This document shows, piece after piece, positions 7,568 through 15,378 of a DNA stretch of 21,151 nt. Source of the DNA: Gemmiger_A avium (GTDB lineage: Bacteria; Bacillota; Clostridia; Oscillospirales; Ruminococcaceae); the NCBI GenBank assembly GCA_019114585.1, contig DXFE01000078.1:1-21151 (forward strand). Direction: 5' to 3'. How positions within the stretch are numbered: the stretch's first letter is position 1; the number at the start of each line of letters is the position of its first letter. A program made the translations under genes and the position numbers. Below the pieces are notes generated by a model. The model did not search any database. It saw only the letters and a program-made list of their open reading frames with translations, and had not been told where the DNA came from.

Positions 7568-7585
7568 TTTGCAGCTCGCTTTCTC

Positions 7586-7614
7586 TTTTCAAGAGTTTTT
7601 ATTTAGTATATAAT
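7586..7614 (+). promoter_or_regulatory. Promoter of radC-uvrB-uvrA
   Basis: TTTTCA (-35, 7586-7591; 4 of 6), a 17-base spacer and a perfect TATAAT (-10, 7609-7614). The predicted start is near 7621, with about 34 bases of leader before ATG 7655. No GAAC-N4-GTTC LexA box overlaps it. Confidence 0.68.
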
Positions 7615-7633
7615 TATACGATGCCAATGTAAA
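7605..7633 (-). promoter_or_regulatory. Promoter of the pseudouridine synthase gene
   Basis: On the minus strand TTTACA (-35, 7628-7633), a 17-base spacer and TATACT (-10, 7605-7610), each one base from consensus. The predicted start is near 7598, giving a leader of about 31 bases. Its -10 shares two bases with the radC -10. Confidence 0.72.
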
Positions 7634-7654
7634 GCACAGAGAGGGGATGGGCCG

Positions 7655-8407
7655 ATGGCGCAGCGGGATAAAGCCGGTGCAGAACACAATGTTCACGAAA
7701 ACCATCGGGCCCGGATGCAGCAGCGGGTACAGACCTACGGGCTGGAAAGCCTGGCCGATCACGAACTGCTGGAATACCTGCTCTTTTTTGTGATTCCCCG
7801 CCGGGATACCAATCCCTTGGCCCACCGGCTGATCGACCATTTCGGCGGCCTGCATCAGGTGCTGGACGCCAGTTACGACCAGCTGCTGGAGGTGGAGGGC
7901 ATCGGCCCGGCCAGCGCCCGGCTTCTGTCTACCTATCTGCCGGTCAACCGCTGCTATCTGCGCAGCCGCGCCCAGCGGGCAGGGCTGGAAACGCTGGAAA
8001 AACAGGCGGAGTACCTGCTGCCGCTGTTCCACGGCCAGAACATGGAGATTGTCTACGAACTGCTGCTGGACGACCGGTTTCGTCTGCTGCGGGCGGTTCG
8101 CCTGGCGGAAGGCGTCAGCAACTCGGTCCAGCTGGACACCAAGAAAGCGGTGGCCGAAGCCCTGCGCAGCGGCGCTACCACCGTGGTGCTGGCCCATAAC
8201 CACCCCGGCGGATACGAGGTCCCCTCCGCGGATGACGCGGTCATCACCGGCAAGCTGATGCAGCAGCTGGATGTGGTGGGCATTGCCCTGCTGGACCACA
8301 TCATTGTGGCGCAGGACCGGTACCTCTCTATGCGGGCAACCGGTCGGCTGCCCCGGCTGCGGAACGGCTCGGTGGAGATGGAATTTCTTGTGAGCAGCGG
8401 CGGATGA
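7655..8407 (+). CDS. radC: RadC family protein (JAB/MPN domain)
   Basis: A 250-aa RadC/YicR protein. The name reflects an early link to DNA repair that has since been disputed; the molecular role is unsettled. An N-terminal helix-hairpin-helix region (about 60-95; VEGIGPASARLLSTYL) suggests DNA binding. The C-terminal MPN/JAB metalloprotease-like domain (about 125-240) carries the metal-site motif: His181 and His183 in AHNHPGG, then Ser191 and Asp194 in PSADD. ATG 7655 lies 8 bases after GAGAGGGG; a nearer ATG at 7647 is out of frame. It opens a cluster with uvrB (47-base gap) and uvrA, which links it at least genetically to nucleotide excision repair. Confidence 0.92.
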   Translation: MAQRDKAGAEHNVHENHRARMQQRVQTYGLESLADHELLEYLLFFVIPRRDTNPLAHRLIDHFGGLHQVLDASYDQLLEVEGIGPASARLLSTYLPVNRCYLRSRAQRAGLETLEKQAEYLLPLFHGQNMEIVYELLLDDRFRLLRAVRLAEGVSNSVQLDTKKAVAEALRSGATTVVLAHNHPGGYEVPSADDAVITGKLMQQLDVVGIALLDHIIVAQDRYLSMRATGRLPRLRNGSVEMEFLVSSGG

Positions 8408-8454
8408 GAAAATCGCCTGCCGCACGGGCATACTGAATCCGGAGGATTCTGGCA

Positions 8455-10461
8455 ATGGATCAATTCAAACTTCATGCACCCTATCAGCCCACCGGCGATC
8501 AGCCCCAGGCGATCGACGCGCTGGTAAAAGGCATCCTGGAAGGGGACAAGGCCCAGACGCTGCTGGGTGTGACCGGCAGCGGCAAGACTTTTACCATGGC
8601 CAACGTGATCGAGCGGGTCAACCGCCCGACCCTGGTGCTGGCCCACAACAAAACCCTGGCGGCCCAGCTCTGCACCGAGTTCCGGGAGTTCTTCCCCGAG
8701 AACGCGGTGGAATATTTTGTGTCCTACTACGACTACTACCAGCCGGAGGCCTACATCCCGTCCACCGATACCTATATCGAAAAGGACAGCGCCATCAACG
8801 ACGAGATCGACCGGCTGCGCCATTCGGCCACCGCGGCCCTGTCCGAGCGGCGGGACGTGATCATCGTGGCCAGCGTTTCCTGCATCTACAGCCTGGGCGA
8901 CCCCATTGACTACCGCAGCATGGTGATCAGCCTGCGCCCCGGCATGCAGATGGAGCGGGACGAGCTCTGCCGCCGCCTGGTGGACCTGCAGTATGAGCGC
9001 AACGACATCAACTTCGTGCGCAACAAGTTCCGCGTCCGGGGCGACGTGGTGGAGATCAACCTGGCCTATATGAACGACGTGGCCATCCGCGTGGAGTTCT
9101 TCGGCGACGAGATCGACCGCATCAGTGAGATGAACCCCCTTACCGGTGAGCGTAAAAACGTGGTCAAGCACGTGGCCATCTTCCCGGCCAGCCATTACAT
9201 CGTCTCCAAGGAGAAGATGCAGGCAGGTCTGGCCCGCATCCGGGAGGAGATGGACGCCCAGGTGCGCGCCTTTACCGAACAGGGCAAACTGATCGAAGCC
9301 CAGCGCATCGCCCAGCGCACCAACTACGATATGGAGATGCTGCAGGAGGTGGGCACCTGCAAGGGCATCGAGAATTACTCGGCGGTGCTGTCCGGCCGGG
9401 CGCCCGGCTCCACCCCCACCACCCTGCTGGACTACTTCCCGGAGGACTTTCTCCTGTTTGTGGACGAGAGCCACGTGATGCTGCCCCAGCTGCGGGCCAT
9501 GTACGGCGGCGACTACGCCCGCAAGCGGACGCTGGTGGATTTTGGTTTCCGCCTGCCCTCCGCCTTTGACAACCGCCCTCTCAAATTTGAGGAGGTGGAA
9601 CAGAAACTCAACCAGATGGTCTTTGTCAGTGCCACCCCCGGCCCCTATGAAAAGGAGCACAGCACCCGGGTGGCCCAGCAGGTTATCCGTCCCACCGGCC
9701 TGGTGGATCCGGTGATCGTGGTCAAGCCGGTGGAGGGCCAGATCGAGGACCTGCTGGGCGAGATCCGCCAGCGCACCGACAAAAACGAGCGGGTGCTGGT
9801 GACCACCCTGACCAAAAAGATGGCCGAGGATCTGACCGATTACCTGACCGACCAGGGGGTCAAGGTCAAGTATATGCACCACGAGGTGGATACCTTTGAG
9901 CGTATGGAACTGATCAAGGACCTGCGCAGCGGGGCCATCGACGTGATCGTGGGCATCAACCTGCTGCGGGAGGGCCTGGACCTGCCGGAGGTATCCCTGG
10001 TGGCAATTCTGGACGCGGACAAGGAAGGTTTCCTGCGCAGCGAGACCAGCCTGATCCAGACCATCGGCCGGGCGGCCCGCAACGCGGAGGGCACGGTCAT
10101 CATGTACGCCGACCAGGTCACCCCCAGCATGGAGCAGGCCATCACCGAAACCGAACGCCGCCGCGCCATCCAGATGGCCTACAACCAGGAGCACGGCATC
10201 GTGCCCAAAACCATCGTCAAGAGCATCCGGGATACCATCGAGATCAGCGACAAGGCGGAGAACGCCAAAAACGGTACCCGCCGCCTGAGCAAGGCGGAAC
10301 GGGAGCAGCTGATCACCCGCCTGACCCGCGAGATGAAGGAGGCGGCCCGCCTGCTGGAATTCGAGCACGCGGCCTTCCTGCGTGACCGCATCGACAAGCT
10401 GCGCCGGGGCGAAAATCCAAAGGACGACACAGCGGCACCCAAACGAAAGAAAAGAGGGTAA
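8455..10461 (+). CDS. uvrB: UvrABC excinuclease subunit B
   Basis: A 668-aa damage-verification helicase of nucleotide excision repair. UvrA loads it on DNA, and UvrC then cuts. Walker A is GVTGSGKT (38-45). The beta-hairpin that clamps one DNA strand is YYDYYQPEAYIP (91-102). The DESHVMLPQL Walker B region, the LREGLDLPEV and QTIGRAARN helicase motifs, and a C-terminal UVR domain for UvrC/UvrA contact (about 620-655; EFEHAAFLRDRIDKLR) are all present. Length is typical. ATG 8455 follows GGAGG at 8441-8445. The stop is 8 bases before uvrA, so the two are co-translated. No uvrC is in the window. Confidence 0.98.
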   Translation: MDQFKLHAPYQPTGDQPQAIDALVKGILEGDKAQTLLGVTGSGKTFTMANVIERVNRPTLVLAHNKTLAAQLCTEFREFFPENAVEYFVSYYDYYQPEAYIPSTDTYIEKDSAINDEIDRLRHSATAALSERRDVIIVASVSCIYSLGDPIDYRSMVISLRPGMQMERDELCRRLVDLQYERNDINFVRNKFRVRGDVVEINLAYMNDVAIRVEFFGDEIDRISEMNPLTGERKNVVKHVAIFPASHYIVSKEKMQAGLARIREEMDAQVRAFTEQGKLIEAQRIAQRTNYDMEMLQEVGTCKGIENYSAVLSGRAPGSTPTTLLDYFPEDFLLFVDESHVMLPQLRAMYGGDYARKRTLVDFGFRLPSAFDNRPLKFEEVEQKLNQMVFVSATPGPYEKEHSTRVAQQVIRPTGLVDPVIVVKPVEGQIEDLLGEIRQRTDKNERVLVTTLTKKMAEDLTDYLTDQGVKVKYMHHEVDTFERMELIKDLRSGAIDVIVGINLLREGLDLPEVSLVAILDADKEGFLRSETSLIQTIGRAARNAEGTVIMYADQVTPSMEQAITETERRRAIQMAYNQEHGIVPKTIVKSIRDTIEISDKAENAKNGTRRLSKAEREQLITRLTREMKEAARLLEFEHAAFLRDRIDKLRRGENPKDDTAAPKRKKRG

Positions 10462-10469
10462 ACACAACC

Positions 10470-13325
10470 TTGAGCAACGATAAAATCATCATCCGGGGCG
10501 CCCGGGAACACAATCTGAAAAATATCGACCTGACCATCCCCCGGGACAAGCTGGTGGTAATGACCGGCCTGTCCGGCAGCGGCAAGTCCAGCCTGGCTTT
10601 CGATACGATCTACGCCGACGGCCAGCGCCGCTACATGGAAAGCCTCTCCAGCTACGCCCGGCAGTTCCTGGGCCAGATGGAAAAGCCGGACGTGGATGAG
10701 ATCCAGGGCCTTTCCCCGGCGGTATCCATCGACCAGAAAACCACCAGCCGCAACCCCCGTTCCACGGTGGGCACGGTGACCGAGATCTACGACTATCTGC
10801 GCCTTTTGTATGCCCGCATCGGCATTCCCCATTGCCCGGTCTGCGGCCGGGAGATCAGCCAGCAGACGGTGGACCAGATGGTGGATACGGTGCTGGCTCT
10901 GCCCCAGGGCACCAAGTTCCAGGTGCTGGCCCCGGTGGTGCGGGGCCGCAAGGGCACCCAGCAGAAAGAACTGGAGGCAGCCCGCCGCAGCGGCTTTGCC
11001 CGTGTGCGGATCGACGGCAATCTCTACGATCTTGAGGAAGAGATCAGCCTGGAAAAGAACAAGAAGCACACGGTGGAGATCGTGGTGGACCGGCTGTCCT
11101 TGAACGATTCGGTGCGCAGCCGTCTGGCGGATTCTCTGGAAACGGCCCTGAATCTTACCGGCGGCCTGGCCACGGTGGACGTGATCGGCGGAGAAGAGAT
11201 GCAGTTCAGCCAGAACTACGCCTGCCCGGAGCACGGCATCTCGGTGGACGAACTGACCCCCCGTATGTTCAGCTTCAACAACCCCTTCGGCGCCTGTCCC
11301 ACCTGCACCGGCCTGGGCACCTTTATGAAGGTGGATCCGGAACTCATCATCCCCAACAAAAAGCTCTCCATCCGGGAGGGGGCCATCAAGGCCAGCGGCT
11401 GGTACTATGCCGACGGCTCGGTAAGTTCCATGTACTATGAGGGCCTGGGCAAACGGTACGGCTTCACCCTGGACACCCCCATCTGCGAGATGAGCAAGGA
11501 GGCAGTGGACGCCATCCTGTACGGCACCAAGGGCGAGCGCATCGAGATGCACCGGGAGAACGAGTTCGGCTCCGGCCGGTACTTCAACGACTTTGAGGGC
11601 ATCGTCAACAACCTGGAACGCCGCTTCCGGGAAACCGGCAGCGAGTGGATGAAAGAGGAGATCGCCACCGTCATGAACGGGGTGGAGTGCCCCGACTGTC
11701 ACGGCCACCGGCTCAAACCCACCAGTCTGGCGGTCACGGTGGGCGGCATTGCCATCAGCCAGTTCTGCGACATGAGCGTGCGGGAGGAACTGGAATTCCT
11801 GAATAATATCCAGCTCACCGAGATGCAGCACCGCATCGGCGACGGTATCCTGAAAGAGATTCGGGAGCGTCTGGGCTTTCTGCAGAACGTGGGCCTGGAA
11901 TACCTGACCCTGTCCCGGGGCGCAGCCAGCCTGTCCGGCGGCGAGAGCCAGCGTATCCGGCTGGCTACCCAGATCGGCAGCGCCCTGACCGGCGTGCTGT
12001 ACGTGCTGGACGAGCCCAGCATCGGCCTGCACCAGCGGGACAACGACAAGCTGATCGCCACCCTGAAACGTCTGCGGGATCTGGGCAATACCCTGGTGGT
12101 GGTGGAGCACGACGAGGACACCATGCGCCAGGCGGATTTCATCGTGGACATCGGCCCTGGCGCGGGCGTTCACGGCGGCGAGGTGGTGGCGGCCGGCACG
12201 GTGGAGGACATCTGTGCCGAGCCCCGCAGCATTACCGGCGCGTACCTGTCCGGCCGCAAGCGGATCACCGTGCCCGCCACCCGGCGCAAGGGCAACGGCA
12301 ACAAGATCCGGATCGTGGGCGCGCGGGAAAACAACCTGCAGAACGTCACGGCGGACATCCCGCTGGGTACCATGACCTGTGTGACCGGTATCTCCGGCAG
12401 CGGCAAGTCCAGCCTGATCAACGAAATTCTGTATAAAAAGCTGGCCAGCGAGCTGAACGGCGCCCGTACCCGTCCCGGCCGTCATAAGGAGATCCAGGGC
12501 CTGGAATTTGTGGACAAGGTCATCGGCATCGACCAGTCGCCCATCGGGCGCACGCCCCGCTCCAACCCGGCCACCTATACCGGCGTGTTCACCGATATCC
12601 GCAACGTGTTTGCCCAGACGCAGGACGCCAAGATGCGGGGTTACGGCCCCAGCCGGTTCAGCTTCAACGTAAAGGGCGGCCGGTGCGAAGCCTGTGAGGG
12701 CGACGGCATCCTGCAGATCGAAATGCACTTTCTGCCGGACATCTTTGTGCCCTGTGAGGTCTGCAAAGGCGCCCGCTACAACCGGGAAACCCTGGAGGTC
12801 AAATACAAGGACAAGACCATCGCCGATGTGCTGAACATGACGGTGGAGGAAGCCTGCAATTTCTTTGCCAACATCCCCCGCATCCACCGCAAGCTGAAAA
12901 CCCTGCTGGACGTGGGCCTGGGCTATATCCAGTTGGGGCAGAGCGCCACCACCCTGTCCGGCGGCGAGGCCCAGCGGGTCAAGCTGGCGCTGGAGCTGAG
13001 CAAGCGGGAGACCGGCCGCACGGTGTATATCCTGGACGAGCCCACCACCGGCCTGCATGTGGCCGATGTGCACAAGCTGGTCAAGGTGCTGGACAAGCTC
13101 ACCGACGCGGGCAACACCGTGGTGGTGATCGAGCACAACCTGGACATCATCAAGCGGGCGGATTATATCATCGACCTGGGCCCGGAGGGCGGCAGCGCGG
13201 GCGGCCGCGTGGTGGCCTGCGGCACCCCGGAACAGGTGGCCCAGACTCCGGGCTCCTATACCGGCCAGTACCTGAAACCCTTGCTGGAGCGGGACCGGGA
13301 GCCTGCCGACCCGCAGCCGAAATAA
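10470..13325 (+). CDS. uvrA: UvrABC excinuclease subunit A
   Basis: A 951-aa damage-sensing ATPase of nucleotide excision repair, acting as a dimer with UvrB. Two ABC ATPase modules are complete: Walker A GLSGSGKSS (33-41) and GISGSGKSS (640-648), with signatures LSGGESQRI and LSGGEAQRVKL and Walker B regions YVLDEPSIGLHQRD and YILDEPTTGLH. The C-terminal zinc module has Cys739, Cys742, Cys762 and Cys765 (CEACEGDG and CEVCKGA), needed for DNA binding. Further Cys pairs lie at CPVC and CPTC in the first half. The start is TTG at 10470; AGAGGG overlaps the uvrB end 11 bases before it, and the protein begins MSNDKIIIRGARE as expected. Length is typical for bacterial UvrA. Confidence 0.98.
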   Translation: MSNDKIIIRGAREHNLKNIDLTIPRDKLVVMTGLSGSGKSSLAFDTIYADGQRRYMESLSSYARQFLGQMEKPDVDEIQGLSPAVSIDQKTTSRNPRSTVGTVTEIYDYLRLLYARIGIPHCPVCGREISQQTVDQMVDTVLALPQGTKFQVLAPVVRGRKGTQQKELEAARRSGFARVRIDGNLYDLEEEISLEKNKKHTVEIVVDRLSLNDSVRSRLADSLETALNLTGGLATVDVIGGEEMQFSQNYACPEHGISVDELTPRMFSFNNPFGACPTCTGLGTFMKVDPELIIPNKKLSIREGAIKASGWYYADGSVSSMYYEGLGKRYGFTLDTPICEMSKEAVDAILYGTKGERIEMHRENEFGSGRYFNDFEGIVNNLERRFRETGSEWMKEEIATVMNGVECPDCHGHRLKPTSLAVTVGGIAISQFCDMSVREELEFLNNIQLTEMQHRIGDGILKEIRERLGFLQNVGLEYLTLSRGAASLSGGESQRIRLATQIGSALTGVLYVLDEPSIGLHQRDNDKLIATLKRLRDLGNTLVVVEHDEDTMRQADFIVDIGPGAGVHGGEVVAAGTVEDICAEPRSITGAYLSGRKRITVPATRRKGNGNKIRIVGARENNLQNVTADIPLGTMTCVTGISGSGKSSLINEILYKKLASELNGARTRPGRHKEIQGLEFVDKVIGIDQSPIGRTPRSNPATYTGVFTDIRNVFAQTQDAKMRGYGPSRFSFNVKGGRCEACEGDGILQIEMHFLPDIFVPCEVCKGARYNRETLEVKYKDKTIADVLNMTVEEACNFFANIPRIHRKLKTLLDVGLGYIQLGQSATTLSGGEAQRVKLALELSKRETGRTVYILDEPTTGLHVADVHKLVKVLDKLTDAGNTVVVIEHNLDIIKRADYIIDLGPEGGSAGGRVVACGTPEQVAQTPGSYTGQYLKPLLERDREPADPQPK

Positions 13326-13341
13326 GCCTGCCGGGCGGGTC
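13308..13341 (+). terminator. Possible hairpin at the uvrA stop
   Basis: GACCCGC (13308-13314) and GCGGGTC (13335-13341) are perfect inverted repeats flanking the uvrA stop codon, followed by TTGTGCTTTAT. The T-rich tail is weak and overlaps the -35 of the miaB promoter. It could slow read-through from uvrA but is not a clear terminator. Confidence 0.3.
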
Positions 13342-13370
13342 TTGTGCTTTATCTGAATTTGTTGTATACT
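13342..13370 (+). promoter_or_regulatory. Promoter of the miaB operon
   Basis: TTGTGC (-35, 13342-13347), a 17-base spacer and TATACT (-10, 13365-13370) in a locally AT-rich patch inside GC-rich DNA. The predicted start is near 13377, leaving a leader of about 70 bases before the miaB start. It suggests that miaB-ymcA-mutS-mutL-miaA is transcribed apart from uvrBA. Confidence 0.6.
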
Positions 13371-13389
13371 AAAACGGTGTATTTGACGG

Positions 13390-13430
13390 GCGCCGCATTG
13401 CCGGCGCACGGCCGCCTGCCCGGGCGGCCG
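13390..13430 (+). other. Two tandem perfect hairpins in the miaB leader
   Basis: Hairpin 1 is GCGCCG (13390-13395) with CGGCGC (13402-13407), loop CATTGC. Hairpin 2 is CGGCCGCC (13409-13416) with GGCGGCCG (13423-13430), loop TGCCCG. Only one base separates them, and hairpin 2 ends 3 bases before the Shine-Dalgarno region. They fill most of the predicted leader. No T run follows, so they are not terminators; an RNA-level role is inferred. Confidence 0.7.
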
Positions 13431-13433
13431 GTA

Positions 13434-13442
13434 GAGAGGTGA
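13434..13442 (+). promoter_or_regulatory. Ribosome binding site for the TTG start of miaB
   Basis: AGAGGTGAT lies about 5-8 bases before TTG 13447 and directly after the leader hairpins. It supports the TTG start; the first in-frame ATG is 24 codons later, close to the first cluster domain. Confidence 0.6.
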
Positions 13443-13446
13443 TTCC

Positions 13447-14826
13447 TTGGAGCGTATCAATTTTACCCATGATGAACGGGCAGCCGCGCAGATTGCTGCC
13501 TGTTACGACACCCCGCCCATGGCCTATGTGCGGTCGTTCGGCTGCCAGCAGAACGTGAACGACGGGGAAAAGATCAAAGGCGTGCTGCTGGACGCGGGCT
13601 TCGGCCTGTGCGACAGTGTGGAACAGGCGGATCTGATCCTGTTCAATACCTGCGCGGTGCGCGAGCACGCGGAGGACCGGGTGTTCGGCAACGTGGGGGC
13701 CCTGAAAAGCCTGAAAGAGGCCAATCCCCGGCTGATCATCGGGGTGTGCGGCTGTATGGCGCAGCAGCCCACCGTGGTGGAAAAGCTGAAAAAAAGCTAT
13801 CCCTTTGTGGATCTGGTGTTCGGTGTCAACGGCATCGACACCCTGCCCGCGCTGCTGGCGGAAAAGCTGCAGCGGGGCCGCCGCCTGCTGCAGACCCCGG
13901 TGGAGCGGTTTGACGTGGTGGAGCAGGTGCCCATCCGGCGGGATTCCTCTTTCCGGGCCTGGCTGCCCATCATGTACGGCTGCGACAACTTCTGCACCTA
14001 TTGCATTGTACCCTATGTGCGGGGCCGGGAACGCAGCCGCCGCAGCGAGGACGTGCTGGCGGAATTCCGTCAGCTGGTGGAGCAGGGATATAAGGAGATC
14101 ACCCTGCTGGGCCAGAACGTAAACTCCTACGGCAAGGGCCTGGAGGAACAGATCGATTTCTCTGACCTATTGGAAAAACTCTGCCAGGTGCCGGGCGAGT
14201 ACCAGATCCGCTTCATGACCAGCCATCCCAAGGATGCCAGCCATAAGCTGATCGACACCATTGCGGCCCATCCGCAGATCTGCCGCCACATCCACCTGCC
14301 GGTGCAGTCCGGCAGCGACCGGATCCTGCAGCAGATGAACCGGCATTATACCGCCGGCCAGTACCGGGATCTGATCCGCTATGCCAAGGAGAAAATTCCC
14401 GGCCTGACCCTCTCCAGCGATATCATCGTGGGCTTCCCCGGCGAAACCGAGGAGGACTTCCAGGCCACGCTGGATCTGGTCAGGGAGATCGGCTATATGC
14501 AGCTGTTCACCTTTATCTATTCCAGGCGGGAGGGCACCAAGGCGGCCACCATGCCGGACCCGATCACCCGCAAGGAAAAGACCGACCGGATGGCCCGCCT
14601 GCTGGCGCTGCATGATGAGATTTCCCACAAGCTGGTCAGCGAACTGGTGGGCAGCACCGTCACCGTGCTGGTGGAATCCCACGGGCGCACCGAAGGCTGC
14701 CTGAACGGCCGTCTGGACAACAACCTGGTGGTGGAATTTGCCGCCGACCCGGCGCTGCTGGGGCAGTATGCCCGCGTTACCCTGACCGGCGCCCGGGGTG
14801 CCATGCTGCAGGGGCAGCTGGCCTGA
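13447..14826 (+). CDS. miaB: tRNA-2-methylthio-N6-dimethylallyladenosine synthase
   Basis: A 459-aa radical SAM methylthiotransferase that converts i6A37 to ms2i6A37 in tRNAs reading U-starting codons, using two [4Fe-4S] clusters. The N-terminal domain (about 25-130) has its cluster cysteines in SFGCQQN (Cys33), FNTCAVREHAEDR and CGCMAQ. The radical SAM domain (about 165-390) carries CxxxCxxC at Cys179, Cys183 and Cys186 (GCDNFCTYC). LPVQSGSDRIL and DIIVGFPGETEEDF are family motifs. A C-terminal TRAM domain (about 395-455) binds RNA. The start is TTG. It opens the likely operon. Its substrate is made by MiaA, encoded at the operon's other end. Confidence 0.97.
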   Translation: MERINFTHDERAAAQIAACYDTPPMAYVRSFGCQQNVNDGEKIKGVLLDAGFGLCDSVEQADLILFNTCAVREHAEDRVFGNVGALKSLKEANPRLIIGVCGCMAQQPTVVEKLKKSYPFVDLVFGVNGIDTLPALLAEKLQRGRRLLQTPVERFDVVEQVPIRRDSSFRAWLPIMYGCDNFCTYCIVPYVRGRERSRRSEDVLAEFRQLVEQGYKEITLLGQNVNSYGKGLEEQIDFSDLLEKLCQVPGEYQIRFMTSHPKDASHKLIDTIAAHPQICRHIHLPVQSGSDRILQQMNRHYTAGQYRDLIRYAKEKIPGLTLSSDIIVGFPGETEEDFQATLDLVREIGYMQLFTFIYSRREGTKAATMPDPITRKEKTDRMARLLALHDEISHKLVSELVGSTVTVLVESHGRTEGCLNGRLDNNLVVEFAADPALLGQYARVTLTGARGAMLQGQLA

Positions 14827-14842
14827 GCACACTATACATTCC

Positions 14843-14859
14843 CGGCGCACCTCGCGCCG
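14843..14859 (+). other. Intercistronic hairpin between miaB and ymcA
   Basis: CGGCGC (14843-14848), loop ACCTC, GCGCCG (14854-14859): a perfect 6-bp stem in a 63-base gap, 15 bases before the ymcA Shine-Dalgarno. No T run follows. It may stabilise the upstream message end or affect processing. Confidence 0.5.
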
Positions 14860-14889
14860 TAACTATGAAAAAATAAGGAGATTCAAACC

Positions 14890-15297
14890 ATGGACGCAAT
14901 TGAGATGTTTAAGAGAGCCGCTGTAGCCCTGCAGACCGACGAGCGCTATCTGGCGCTGGACGCTGCCCGCCGTGCCAACGACGAAAACCAGGAACTGCAG
15001 GACATGATCGGCGAGTTCAACCTGGCCCGCATGGATCTGAACAACGAGATCAGCAAGGAGGAGCGGGACGAAGCCCGTGTGGCCGAGCTGAACACCAAGG
15101 TGAACACCCTGTACAGCCAGATCATGGCCAGCGAGGGCATGGTGGCCTACAACGAGGCCAAGACCCGCGCCGAGGCGATGATCAGCCACATTGACGCGAT
15201 CATCAACACCGCCATGAACGGCGGCGACCCGATGCTGGTGGAAGAGCCCCAGGGCGGCTGCTCCGGCAGCTGCTCCACCTGCGGCGGCTGCGGCTGA
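14890..15297 (+). CDS. ymcA: YlbF/YmcA family protein with Cys-rich tail (RicA-like by position)
   Basis: A 135-aa, mostly alpha-helical, acidic protein of the YlbF/YmcA (Com_YlbF) family; residues 1-112 should form a helical bundle. The tail (GGCSGSCSTCGGCG) has Cys124, Cys128, Cys131 and Cys134, a CxxxCxxCxxC arrangement that could hold a [4Fe-4S] cluster. In Bacillus subtilis YmcA (RicA), YlbF and YaaT form an Fe-S-bearing complex acting in RNA processing, and ymcA follows miaB and precedes cotE-mutS-mutL there, so position points to ymcA. The symbol rests on that synteny; it could instead be called ylbF. ATG 14890 follows AAGGAG by 9 bases. It ends in a double stop, TGA TAG. YlbF and YaaT partners are not in the window. 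Confidence 0.8.
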   Translation: MDAIEMFKRAAVALQTDERYLALDAARRANDENQELQDMIGEFNLARMDLNNEISKEERDEARVAELNTKVNTLYSQIMASEGMVAYNEAKTRAEAMISHIDAIINTAMNGGDPMLVEEPQGGCSGSCSTCGGCG

Positions 15298-15316
15298 TAG
15301 ATAACATCTGAACAGA

Positions 15317-15352
15317 CGGCGCGGCGGCACGAACAGAGGGCCGGCCGCGCCG
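15317..15352 (+). terminator. GC-rich hairpin between ymcA and mutS (terminator-like)
   Basis: CGGCGCGGC (15317-15325) pairs perfectly with GCCGCGCCG (15344-15352), followed by CTTTACTCC. The stem is very stable but the T run is only three bases, so it may act as a partial terminator that lowers mutS expression relative to miaB-ymcA. No clear promoter was seen between it and mutS. Confidence 0.45.
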
Positions 15353-15378
15353 CTTTACTCCAACGATCAGGACGGTGA

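Noticed and set aside
8053..10467. Antisense open frame opposite radC and uvrB (about 804 codons)
   Set aside because: A shadow frame; composition is biased and it spans two genuine genes.
10179..13460. Long antisense open frame opposite uvrA (about 1093 codons)
   Set aside because: Same compositional cause; uvrA is intact in the sense strand and the antisense protein shows no domain.
14832..14839. TATACATT as a separate ymcA promoter
   Set aside because: No acceptable -35 lies 15-19 bases upstream inside the miaB end, so read-through from the miaB promoter is simpler.
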